Positions 8,803 through 16,999 of a stretch of DNA of 64,000 nt are shown here, piece after piece. The translations under genes were made by a program, and so were the position numbers. The notes under the pieces are model-generated. The model had not been told where the DNA came from. It saw nothing but the letters and a program-made list of their open reading frames with translations, and did not search any database. The first letter of the stretch is position 1; each line of letters opens with the position of its first letter. Source of the stretch: Paracoccaceae bacterium (GTDB taxonomy: Bacteria; Pseudomonadota; Alphaproteobacteria; Rhodobacterales; Rhodobacteraceae); assembly GCA_027489355.1 (NCBI GenBank), contig JAIXZY010000075.1, positions 1-64,000 of the forward strand, in the 5' to 3' direction.

Positions 8803-11769
8803 TCAGGCTTTCGGCATAGCCAGGCTGATCAGTCGGCCGCCCTTCTGGTAGCGGACCTCGGTCTCGGTGATGGCCTTGACGGTCCCGCCGTCGATCTTGT
8901 CGCCGACCTTGACCTTCTTGTACTTGCCGTTCGACTGCCGGACCAGTGCGTAGCGGCGCGAATCGGTGCCATAGGTGCCGATCAGGTTGATCTTCGACAG
9001 GTTGATCGCGTTGGCATAGGTCGCCTGCTTGGCGACGCTGGCCTTGGTCGGGATCGAGGGCGCGGCCTTTGCAGGCTCGGGCTCGTCCAGTTCGGCCATT
9101 TCCTCGGGCTTCGCTTCCGGGGCGGGGGCCGCGGCGGCGACTTCCACCTGCGGCTCGGGCGCGGGCTCACGGACGGCGGCGGCCACGGCAGCCTCGACCG
9201 CGGCGGAGAAGTCGTTCGGGCGGGTCGCGGGCCGCATCGAGATGGCCACGACCGACGGATTCTGCGCTTCCAGCGCGGCGGCCTCGGCCAGTTTCGCCTC
9301 GGCCTGGGCGGTCAGCGAGGCACCCTGGGCGCCAAGATCAGCCGTCTCGGTCGGCGCGGCAGCGGCTGCTGCGGCGGCGACGCTGGCCGGGCGGGGCAGG
9401 GGGCGGAGCCCGGCAAACTCGGCCGCGGCGTCGGGAGACAAGGCCGCATCGTCCGGCGCGGCGGGGGCAAGGCCCTCGGGCCGCGGGCGCGGGCGGAAGC
9501 CAGCCATCGCCGGATCGGCGGGCGGCAGTTCGGCGGCAGGTGTGGTGTCGCCGCCAGTGACAAGCGAGGCGTCGGCGGGTGAGCTGGGGGTTTCCCCCGC
9601 CGCCGCCGTCGCCTCCGCCGCAGCGGGGGCCGCAACGGGAGAGGCCGCAAGAGCCGCGGCCGTTGCAGCCTCGCTCCGGGACGGTGGGACCAGCGGGGGC
9701 TTGCCGGCGATCAGGAATACACCCTCGGGGCTCATGATCCCGTCGGGCGTCGGCTTCAGCAGACCACGGGCGTCGAACTGGTAGACGGTACCGGGTGCCG
9801 GGGGCGGCATCACCGGGTCCGGCACCGCGTCGCGGGCGTCGGCCAGCGCGGGCAGGGCCAGCGCGTCCAGCGCAGGGGGCGGGGCGTCCATCGCGGACAG
9901 GAAGATCTCGTCCTGGTCCTCGACCGGGGCCGAGACGGAGGCCACGTCGGTCGCGACCGAGGTGCCGGGGGCAGGTTCCGGCGCGGCTTCGACAGTCTCG
10001 GACGCAAGGTCCTGCGCCGGATCGGCTGCGACCTCTTCTGCAGGCGCCTCGGCGGCGACGTCGGCGGGCGCCTCGGCAGGGACGTCGGCCACGGCCGTCT
10101 CGCCGCCCATGTTCACCGGCAGGCTTTCCGTCGCCATCTCGCCCGCATCGGCGGTTGCCGCACCCTCGGCCTCGGGGATCGGATCGGTCATCCCTTCGGG
10201 GTCCTGCATGTCGGCGAGCATCTCGTCGTCGACGCCGGGGGTCGCTTCAACGGCTGCGGCCGCGTCGGTCGTGGTCGCCCCGTTTCCGCCCATGAAGTAA
10301 GAGGCCCAGGCGGCAACCAGCGCCAGGAAGATCAGCAGAAGCGCGACCATCACCATGAAGACGGTGCCGGTGCGTTTTTTCGCTGGGGCGACCGCGCCGA
10401 AGGTGCCACCGGGGCGCGCCGGGGACTTCACCGTGGTCGGACCGGGCGCGGGCGGACGGGGAATGTCGCCGGATTTCAGCTTGGGCTTTGCCCGCGTTCC
10501 GGGGATCGAGGGCGCGGTCACCAGGCCGGGGAAGCCTTTGCCGTTCGACGGACGGGCGACCGGCGCGGCCTTGGTGGCGGGCGCGGCGCCGGTGCGGGTC
10601 ACGCCCTCGACCGGACGTGCGCCGGCGTCGGCAGCAGCGGCAGTGGCCGCGGCGCGGCGGCTGGCAAAGGCGACCATCGCCGAAGACGGCGGGGCGGGCG
10701 GGATGTCGTCGTCCAGGTCATCGACGACCAACCTGCGCGCGGCGGGCGGATCCTCGGGTTCCGGGAAGGCGCTGCTGTCCGTCACATGGGCGAAGGGCGC
10801 TTCCTCGGCCTCGGTGGCCTGCGCGGCAAGGGGGGCTGCGGGCTTCGCGACCGGTTCCGCCACGGGAGCCTTCGGCCCCGGCTGAGGCCGAGTATCTGCC
10901 AGCGCCGCGCGGGAGAGGCTCGCCTCGGGCTCGGGCTCGTCCTCGACAAGGTCCTCGACCGGCGGGGGAGCAGGGGGTGCGGCAGGGACGGTCGGGGCAG
11001 CGGGAGCCTCAGCGCGAAGCGCCTCGTCCAGTCCGGGCAGTTCGTCTTCGGGCGGAAGGGCGGCGGCCGGTTGCGGCTTGGCCGGCGCGGGTTCCGGCAC
11101 CGGCTCGGGTTCGGGCGCGAGGACCGGGGCCGGTTCTGGGGCCGGCGCAGGCTCTGGCGGGCGCACGGCAACAGCTTCGGGCGCGGATTCGGGTGTGGCG
11201 ACCGGCTCGGCCTTGGGCAGTTCGCGGTGGATGATCGAAACCGGCTCGCGGTCGCGATCGACCGTCTCGTCCTCGGCCAGGATCGAGGCCGCAGCGGCGG
11301 TCGGGCCGAACCAGGGTTCGCCGACGAAGGTGCCGTCCTCGGGGATCGCGACGAAGGAGACCGGGTTCAGTCGGTGTTCGACGGCGAAGCTCTCGGCCTG
11401 CTCCAGCGTCTCGCGGGCGATGACGGCGACCTTGACCGTCGCGCCCTTGCCGGACCAGTCGAACACCAGGTCCTCGACCGCATAGGGCGTACGGCCTTCC
11501 AGCGCCTCGGCGATCTGGCGGCGCTTGTCGTCGCGGCTGGGGCCGGGGGCGTGGATTTCGGTGTAGAGGATCTGGCTGTTCGGCAGGATCAGCTTGGTTG
11601 CGACCCCCAGCGGCGAAAGCCCCAGCGCGGTCTTGCGCAGATAGTCCATCGCCTCGGCCAGATCGGGGGCGTCGAAGGCCGCCTCGCCGATCGACAGCCA
11701 GCCTTTCGGCGTCCGGTGCAAGAGCCCGATGGTTTCGCGGGTCAGGTCAAGTGCAAATGTCGGTTTCAT
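8803..11769 (-). CDS. Large single-pass membrane protein with PilM/GspL-like N-terminus and GspC/PilP-like C-terminus
   Basis: A 988-residue protein. Residues 1-150 resemble the actin-like PilM/GspL fold (LILPNSQILYTEIHAPG, then EALEGRTPYAVEDLVFDW). Residues about 150-460 are very rich in Pro, Ala and Glu and look disordered. One transmembrane helix lies at about 466-490 (VFMVMVALLLIFLALVAAW). A second Ala/Pro/Glu-rich tract follows to about 910. The last 70 residues resemble the GspC/PilP homology region (LIGTYGTDSRRYALVRQSNG, then VKVGDKIDGGTVKAI). This suggests an envelope-spanning linker with a cytoplasmic N-terminus and a periplasmic C-terminus. No pilus or secretion genes are next to it. 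The resemblance is by eye. Confidence 0.7.
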   Translation of the reverse strand: MKPTFALDLTRETIGLLHRTPKGWLSIGEAAFDAPDLAEAMDYLRKTALGLSPLGVATKLILPNSQILYTEIHAPGPSRDDKRRQIAEALEGRTPYAVEDLVFDWSGKGATVKVAVIARETLEQAESFAVEHRLNPVSFVAIPEDGTFVGEPWFGPTAAAASILAEDETVDRDREPVSIIHRELPKAEPVATPESAPEAVAVRPPEPAPAPEPAPVLAPEPEPVPEPAPAKPQPAAALPPEDELPGLDEALRAEAPAAPTVPAAPPAPPPVEDLVEDEPEPEASLSRAALADTRPQPGPKAPVAEPVAKPAAPLAAQATEAEEAPFAHVTDSSAFPEPEDPPAARRLVVDDLDDDIPPAPPSSAMVAFASRRAAATAAAADAGARPVEGVTRTGAAPATKAAPVARPSNGKGFPGLVTAPSIPGTRAKPKLKSGDIPRPPAPGPTTVKSPARPGGTFGAVAPAKKRTGTVFMVMVALLLIFLALVAAWASYFMGGNGATTTDAAAAVEATPGVDDEMLADMQDPEGMTDPIPEAEGAATADAGEMATESLPVNMGGETAVADVPAEAPADVAAEAPAEEVAADPAQDLASETVEAAPEPAPGTSVATDVASVSAPVEDQDEIFLSAMDAPPPALDALALPALADARDAVPDPVMPPPAPGTVYQFDARGLLKPTPDGIMSPEGVFLIAGKPPLVPPSRSEAATAAALAASPVAAPAAAEATAAAGETPSSPADASLVTGGDTTPAAELPPADPAMAGFRPRPRPEGLAPAAPDDAALSPDAAAEFAGLRPLPRPASVAAAAAAAAPTETADLGAQGASLTAQAEAKLAEAAALEAQNPSVVAISMRPATRPNDFSAAVEAAVAAAVREPAPEPQVEVAAAAPAPEAKPEEMAELDEPEPAKAAPSIPTKASVAKQATYANAINLSKINLIGTYGTDSRRYALVRQSNGKYKKVKVGDKIDGGTVKAITETEVRYQKGGRLISLAMPKA

Positions 11770-11928
11770 GTCGCGGGTCTAGCACGGATTCTCAAGATGC
11801 TGGAACGTGCCCCAGCCGTTGCGCGCAGGTTTAAAGCAGCTTTTCGCCGAAGGGAAGGAAAACGGCCAAGGAAGTCGTTGCGACGCGCGTCACAACTGCG
11901 AATGTTGCGCCATTTGAAGGAGAACACA

Positions 11929-12624
11929 ATGCGTGCGCTTTCTGCCCTGGTCCTGTCGACCGCCCTTGCCCTGCCGCTTGCCGCCCCCGCGATGGCCGAG
12001 GGCGACACCAGCCGCTTCATTACCGTCACGGGAACCGGCACCACGCAGGCGGCACCGGACATGGCGACGCTGATGATCGGCGTGACGACGCAGGGCGCGA
12101 CTGCGGCCGAGGCGCTGGCGGCGAACTCCAAGGCGACCGAGGCGGTGATCGCCCGCCTGACGGCCTCGGGCGTAGCGGCGCGGGACATGCAGACCTCGAA
12201 CCTGTCGATCAACCCGAACTGGACCGGGTATGACAGCGCAACGCCGACGATTTCGGGCTATGTCGCCTCGAACATGCTGACGATCCGCATCCGGGCGCTG
12301 GACACGACCGGCGCGGTGCTGGACGCGGCGGTGGCCGACGGGGCGAACACGCTGAACGGCATGACCTTCGGGCTGGCCGACCCCGAGCCCGCCCTGAACG
12401 AGGCGCGCCGCGATGCGGTCGAGGATGCCCGCGCCAAGGCCGAGCTTCTGGCGGCAGCGGCCGGGGTCAAGCTTGGCCCGGTCCTGTCGATCTCGGACTC
12501 CGCCTCGCCGATGGACCCGATGCCGATGTATCGCGACGCGGTCGCGGCCTCGCCGGTGCCGGTGGTGGGCGGTGAGCTTGACCTGTCAGCCAGCGTGCAG
12601 GTCACCTACGAGCTGGCGGACTGA
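11929..12624 (+). CDS. SIMPL-domain (DUF541) periplasmic protein
   Basis: A 231-residue exported protein with a signal peptide (LSALVLSTALALPLAAPAMA) and a SIMPL domain: ITVTGTGTTQAAPDMATLMIGV, then LTASGVAARDMQTSNLSINP and DARAKAELLAAAAGVKLG. The family contains OMP26 and related periplasmic proteins of unsettled function. The ATG at 11929 follows GAAGGAGAA. It is divergent from the large membrane protein, with a 159-bp shared upstream region in which I see no clear promoter. Confidence 0.88.
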   Translation: MRALSALVLSTALALPLAAPAMAEGDTSRFITVTGTGTTQAAPDMATLMIGVTTQGATAAEALAANSKATEAVIARLTASGVAARDMQTSNLSINPNWTGYDSATPTISGYVASNMLTIRIRALDTTGAVLDAAVADGANTLNGMTFGLADPEPALNEARRDAVEDARAKAELLAAAAGVKLGPVLSISDSASPMDPMPMYRDAVAASPVPVVGGELDLSASVQVTYELAD

Positions 12625-12740
12625 CGCGGGGCTGGCAGGTCAAGCGGCGGAATTCCCAAGGATTCCGCCGGTTTTGACATGATTTGGCCCAAGTCGCCGG
12701 GCAGATTGCGCGAAAGAGAAGAAGGCAGGAGCAGTTCCCC

Positions 12741-13886
12741 ATGATCCGCGGGCCGATCAGTTTGTTGATCGTCGGTGCCGTCATGCTTGGCGTCACGCTG
12801 CTGGTTACGCTTGGGCCCCGCGCCTTCGAGGGTATCCTGCCGGAACCGGTGCTGGCGCTGCTGGACGGCGGGGCCACGGGGTCGTTCAGCACGATGACCG
12901 CAGGCACGGGAGAGGCGCCAGAGGACTTCCTGATCGATGGGACGGACGGCCTGACGGTCACCGGTCCCATCGCCGCCCTGGCCAGCAACCGCCCGGTCTT
13001 CATCAAGGACGTGATCACCGGCTACACCACGCGCACCGGATCGGACGTCCCGGCCGAGGTGACGACGATCCGCCCGATCTCGGGTTGCCGGTTGACGCCG
13101 CCGCTGGAGGGGACAAGGGTCGGCCATGTCACCTCGGGCGCGACGGACCTGATGCTTCCGATCCTGACCTACACTGACAGCGACCTTGCGGCCGCGGTGC
13201 AAGCTTTCGTGAACCTCTACCGCGCAGGCGGCCCGGTAAAGCTGTCCCCGCCGGCCGAACTGGCCTACAGCGTCTACGATGTGGCAGTGACGGAAACCCG
13301 GGTGCCGGTCTACCTGGTCCTGGAAAGCGCGGTGCGCAACCGGATCTGGAACATCCACCTTGCCGAAGGCGCGCGGGTCGAACGGGTGATCCTGCTGGGC
13401 GGCATGCAGTCCGGGGTGGCGAACCTGGACCCCGTGGTCCCGGTCGAGGTGTTGCCCGCCGACGCGCTGGCCGCCTGCGGCATCCAGCCGGCCTATCCGC
13501 TTAACCCCGGCCATCGCTTCTTCGAGGTGCTGGCCAGCGGCCCGGGCACCTACAAGGCCGAGGCCGAGGCGAAGTTCGAGATGATGAAACAGGCCATCGA
13601 CGCCTATGACACCTGGTTCCGCGACAGCTTTGGCCTGTCTGCCGGGGAAAGCCGCGCCGGGTTCGGCGGCACGCTGTCCGTCGTAGGCCCCCAGCCCGGC
13701 GAGGCCGACCCCAAAGCCGTCTACGCTCCGATCCAGGGGTCGCGGGTGCGGATGACGCAGGACACCTATCTCGAGATCCGGGGTCAGGTCGCCGAGGGCG
13801 AGGATTTCGGCGCAAAGGTGAAGGCCATTGCCACCACCTTCGCCTTCGGGGACCTTGCGAACCTGCGGCAGGGGGTGCAGTTCTGA
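12741..13886 (+). CDS. Unknown membrane-anchored protein
   Basis: A 381-residue protein with an N-terminal membrane helix (ISLLIVGAVMLGVTLLVTLG) and a large non-cytoplasmic part. I recognise no family. A stretch near residues 90-190 is rich in Pro and Thr, and there are isolated Cys at ISGCRLTPP and AACGIQP. The start at 12741 is chosen for the hydrophobic N-terminus. The stop overlaps the next gene by one base (TGATG), so the two are translationally coupled and probably act together in the envelope. Confidence 0.7.
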   Translation: MIRGPISLLIVGAVMLGVTLLVTLGPRAFEGILPEPVLALLDGGATGSFSTMTAGTGEAPEDFLIDGTDGLTVTGPIAALASNRPVFIKDVITGYTTRTGSDVPAEVTTIRPISGCRLTPPLEGTRVGHVTSGATDLMLPILTYTDSDLAAAVQAFVNLYRAGGPVKLSPPAELAYSVYDVAVTETRVPVYLVLESAVRNRIWNIHLAEGARVERVILLGGMQSGVANLDPVVPVEVLPADALAACGIQPAYPLNPGHRFFEVLASGPGTYKAEAEAKFEMMKQAIDAYDTWFRDSFGLSAGESRAGFGGTLSVVGPQPGEADPKAVYAPIQGSRVRMTQDTYLEIRGQVAEGEDFGAKVKAIATTFAFGDLANLRQGVQF

Positions 13887-14665
13887 TGCTGCGGCTTCTG
13901 ATCGGCAGCGGGCTGCTTCTGATGACCGTCGGGTTCGGCGCGGCCGGCTGGCAATACTGGCAATCGCCTCCCGAGGCAGATCCCGTGAGCGCGGCCCCCG
14001 ACGCAGCGCCCATGCCGGCCCGGCAGAGCTGGCTGATCTCGCCGACGGGCGGGCTGATCCCGCAAGAGCAGGTGCGCGGCTATCTTGCGCAGGAACGCTT
14101 CGTGCCCGGCCGCAGCCTGCTGGTCCGCCGCCAGGCCAGCCTGACCTCGCTTCTGGCCGAGGGCGAAAAGTTGCCAGAGCCCGCTTTCCTTCAGGTGCTG
14201 GCCGACATCCGCGCCCCGAAAGTGGCCGATGGTCTGTGCGATGTTGTGCTGCAAACGCTCGCCGCGGATTGCGCCGTCCATTCGGCCCGCGTGGTCGAAG
14301 GCAGCGTCGACCCGGTGCTGGGCACTGCCGAGTTCCAGCTGGAACTTGTCTACCGCCTGAAAGAGGACGGGGCCGAGCTTCCCGACCTTGCCGCGCATGT
14401 CCTGCGGTCGGACCGTGTCGCGCTGGAGCTTGAGCCTGGCACCGAGGGCGCGTCCAGCCCCGAGGCGGCCCTGCAGGTATTGCTTGCGGCCGTGGACGCG
14501 ACCTGTTCCGCCGATCAGGTGGGCGCGCTTTGCCGTCCGATGCAGCTTGCGCTGGAGATGACCCCCGGTGGGGCGGTCTCGGCGCGGGCGGCCATTGCCT
14601 GGCTCGACCCGCTGCCGAAGGGGATGTTCGTGGCCCCGCCGCTCGACACCGTCACCGGCGGCTGA
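13886..14665 (+). CDS. Unknown membrane-anchored protein
   Basis: A 259-residue protein with an N-terminal helix (MLRLLIGSGLLLMTVGFGAAGWQYW) followed by an exported domain. Four cysteines lie in the exported part (GLCDVVLQTLAADCAVHS and TCSADQVGALC), consistent with two disulphides. The middle contains VEGSVDPVLGTAEFQLELVY. No family recognised. It overlaps the upstream unknown gene by one base and ends 15 bp before the convergent metY. Confidence 0.68.
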   Translation: MLRLLIGSGLLLMTVGFGAAGWQYWQSPPEADPVSAAPDAAPMPARQSWLISPTGGLIPQEQVRGYLAQERFVPGRSLLVRRQASLTSLLAEGEKLPEPAFLQVLADIRAPKVADGLCDVVLQTLAADCAVHSARVVEGSVDPVLGTAEFQLELVYRLKEDGAELPDLAAHVLRSDRVALELEPGTEGASSPEAALQVLLAAVDATCSADQVGALCRPMQLALEMTPGGAVSARAAIAWLDPLPKGMFVAPPLDTVTGG

Positions 14666-14680
14666 GCGGCAGGTCTTCGG

Positions 14681-15970
14681 TCAGGCCGTGGCCTTGGCCA
14701 GCGCCTGGTCGAGGTCGGCGATGATGTCCCGCACATCCTCGATCCCGATGGAGACGCGCACCGAATCCGGCGCGGCCCCGGCCTTCACCTGCGCGTCCTC
14801 GCTAAGCTGGCGGTGGGTGGTCGAGGCCGGGTGGATGATCAGCGACCGCGTGTCGCCCAGGTTCGCAACATGGGAGAAGAGCTTCACGTTGTCGATCAGC
14901 TTCACGCAAGCCTCATACCCGCCCTTGATCGTGAAGGTGAAGAGCGCCCCGGGACCCTTGGGCGTGATCATCTTCGCCAGGTTGTGGTAGGGCGAGGACT
15001 TGAGGCCCGGATAGGTGACCTTGCCGATCCGCGGGTCCTGCTCCAGCCATTCCGCGACGATCTGCGCGTTCTCGACGTGCCGCTGCATCCTCAGGGCCAG
15101 CGTCTCGATCCCCATCAGCGTGTAGTGCGCGCCCTGCGGGTTCATCGTCATGCCAAGGTCGCGCAGGCCGATGGCGATGGAGTGGAAGGTGAAGGCCATG
15201 TTGCCGAGGGTCGGGTGGAACACCAGGCCGTGGTAGGCGGGCTCGGGCTGGGAAAGCGAGGGGAACTTGTCCGATGCCGACCAGTCGAACTTGCCCGAAT
15301 CGACCACGATCCCGCCGGTGACGGTGCCGTTGCCGGTCAGGTACTTGGTGGCCGAATGGACGACGAGCGTCGCGCCGTGTTCGATCGGGCGGCAGAGATA
15401 GGGGCTGGCCGTGGTATTGTCGACGATCAGCGGGATGCCCGCCTGGTTCGCCACGCGGGCGATGGCGGGAAGGTCGGACAGCGCGCCGCCCGGGTTGCAG
15501 ATCGTCTCGCAGAACAGCGCCCGGGTGTCGGCGTCGATGGCGGCCTCGATAGCCTTGGGGTCGTCGAAGTCGACGAACTTGGCCGACCAGCCGAACTTGC
15601 GGATGGTGTTCGAGAACTGCTGGATCGTGCCGCCATAAAGCTTGGTCGAGGCGACGACGTTGCGGCCCGGGGCCATGAGCGGGAAGAGCGCCATGATCTG
15701 CGCCGCGTGGCCCGAGGAGCAGGCGATCCCGCCCGCGCCGCCTTCAAGGGCCACGACCCGGTTCGCCAGCGCCGAGACGGTGGGGTTGGTCAGGCGAGAG
15801 TAGATGTAGCCCACCTCTTGCAGGTTGAAGAGCTTGGCCGCGTGGTCGGCGTCGCGGAAGACGAAGGCCGTCGACTGGTAGATCGGCACCTGCCGGGCGC
15901 CGGTGGCGGGGTCCGGCGCGGCGCCGGCATGGATGGCAAGCGTCTCGAAGCCGAGGGGTCTGTCGGTCAT
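14681..15970 (-). CDS. metY: O-acetylhomoserine sulfhydrylase / aminocarboxypropyltransferase
   Basis: A 429-residue Cys/Met-metabolism PLP enzyme that makes homocysteine from O-acetylhomoserine and sulphide. It starts MTDRPLGFETLAIHAG. It has QSTAFVFRDADHAAKLF, SSGHAAQIMAL, the cofactor lysine in VHSATKYLTGNG, and the closing SLIIHPASTTH...VRVSIGIED. The length and motifs fit MetY rather than the shorter cystathionine enzymes. The promoter just upstream and the palindrome beyond it are described separately. Confidence 0.94.
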   Translation of the reverse strand: MTDRPLGFETLAIHAGAAPDPATGARQVPIYQSTAFVFRDADHAAKLFNLQEVGYIYSRLTNPTVSALANRVVALEGGAGGIACSSGHAAQIMALFPLMAPGRNVVASTKLYGGTIQQFSNTIRKFGWSAKFVDFDDPKAIEAAIDADTRALFCETICNPGGALSDLPAIARVANQAGIPLIVDNTTASPYLCRPIEHGATLVVHSATKYLTGNGTVTGGIVVDSGKFDWSASDKFPSLSQPEPAYHGLVFHPTLGNMAFTFHSIAIGLRDLGMTMNPQGAHYTLMGIETLALRMQRHVENAQIVAEWLEQDPRIGKVTYPGLKSSPYHNLAKMITPKGPGALFTFTIKGGYEACVKLIDNVKLFSHVANLGDTRSLIIHPASTTHRQLSEDAQVKAGAAPDSVRVSIGIEDVRDIIADLDQALAKATA

Positions 15971-15994
15971 GGGGTCCTCCCTTGTTCGGCGGCG

Positions 15995-16023
15995 AGGGTA
16001 GGAGCCTTTCGCGGCGCTGGCAA
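15995..16023 (-). promoter_or_regulatory. Sigma-70-like promoter of metY
   Basis: On the minus strand TTGCCA (16018-16023) and TACCCT (15995-16000) are separated by exactly 17 bases. This predicts a short leader of about 15-20 bases containing the GGGAGG ribosome-binding site at 15974-15979. The 15-bp palindrome begins 8 bp upstream of the -35 box, a position suited to an activator. Confidence 0.5.
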
Positions 16024-16031
16024 CGGGAAGG

Positions 16032-16046
16032 TGTCCACGGTGGACA
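16032..16046. repeat. 15-bp perfect palindrome, copy 2 (upstream of metY)
   Basis: Identical to copies 1 and 3, including the flanking G. It lies 62 bp upstream of the metY ATG and just beyond the proposed -35 box. Confidence 0.8.
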
Positions 16047-16195
16047 AGCAGCGGTCAGATAAGGAAATCAATGCCTTGAGCGCAGATGTTTACGGAACAT
16101 TCACCTCGGCCCAGACATCTCGGCAGAAGGATCGTTGCGGCTGCGGGGTCTTCCATGCTTGGATCGTCCCGCCTTGAACCCCGGAGCTTCCCGCG

Positions 16196-16609
16196 ATGCT
16201 GACCCCTTTCCATCTGGCCTATCACGTCACCAGCCTGGACCAGGCGCGTGCCTTCTACGGCGGGGTCCTGGGCTGCCGCGAGGGGCGCTCGACCGAGACC
16301 TGGGTGGATTTCGACTTCTTCGGCCACCAGATCAGCCTGCACCTGGGCACGCCCTTCGCCACGACGAACACGGGCAAGGTCGGCGACAAGCTGGTGCCGA
16401 TGCCGCATCTGGGGCTGGTCCTGCACCTGCCGGACTGGTAGCGGCTGGCGGACAGGCTGACGGCGGCAGGGGTGGACTTCGTCCTGCCGCCGCAGGTCCG
16501 GTTCAAGGACCAGCCGGGGGAACAGTGGACAATGTTCTTCCGCGACCCCTCGGGCAACCCCATCGAGGTGAAGGGGTTCGCGGACCTCGAAAGCGTGTTC
16601 AAGGGCTGA
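16196..16609 (+). pseudogene. VOC/glyoxalase-family gene with an in-frame TAG
   Basis: The frame opens at MLTPFHLAYHVTSLDQARAFY and continues to a TGA at 16607-16609, 137 codons in total, with the C-terminal half RLADRLTAAGVDF...FRDPSGNPIEVKGF clearly belonging to the same VOC fold. Codon 82 (16439-16441) is TAG, between LHLPDW and RLADRL. A one-base change from CAG, GAG or TGG would restore it. As read, only an 81-residue N-terminal half is made, lacking the second repeat and its metal ligand. It may be a real nonsense mutation or a base-call error. Confidence 0.8.
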
Positions 16610-16702
16610 GGCGCCGGGCAGCAGCTTGATTTGCGTCAACGTCGCGTGATCCTGCTTGGGGCAGTCTGCCGCGGACAGAGACGCCACAGAAGGGGACATC
16701 AC

Positions 16703-16858
16703 ATGAACCGGGCATTCTCCATCCTGCTGCTTGCTGCGACGCTGGGCCTGACTGCCTGCGCCGAGACCGGGACCTATCCGGTTTCGAGCGACCAGTGCGC
16801 TCCGACGGATCCGGTCAAGACGCTGGACGCGGACGACTGCGTGGTCCCGGGCACCTGA
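16703..16858 (+). CDS. Small lipoprotein
   Basis: A 51-residue protein: MNRAFSILLLAATLGLTAC is a lipoprotein signal with lipobox LTAC, leaving a mature peptide of about 32 residues with two further cysteines (SDQCAP and DDCVVPGT) that could pair. The start at 16703 follows an AGGGG site. Function unknown. A strong hairpin follows directly. Confidence 0.72.
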   Translation: MNRAFSILLLAATLGLTACAETGTYPVSSDQCAPTDPVKTLDADDCVVPGT

Positions 16859-16873
16859 CTGTCTGATGCCTGA

Positions 16874-16914
16874 CCTCCCGGCCGCTGCCGTCCGGTGCGG
16901 CAGCGGCCGGGAGG
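16874..16914 (+). terminator. Strong perfect hairpin after the small lipoprotein gene
   Basis: A perfect 17-bp inverted repeat (left arm 16874-16890, right arm 16898-16914) around a 7-base loop. It is nearly all G and C and lacks a T-run. It lies 16 bp after the lipoprotein stop and 86 bp before the Kef gene. Confidence 0.72.
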
Positions 16915-16999
16915 GGAACGCGCTGGCGTCCGCGCGCCGCCGAATCCGGTTGCCAAAGCCCCGCCTGCGGTCATGCTGGCCGCAGGTCGGAGGTGGCAG

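Noticed and set aside
15971-16195. SAM or SAH riboswitch upstream of metY
   Set aside because: The likely promoter leaves a leader of only about 20 bases, too short for a riboswitch, and no matching conserved bases were seen.
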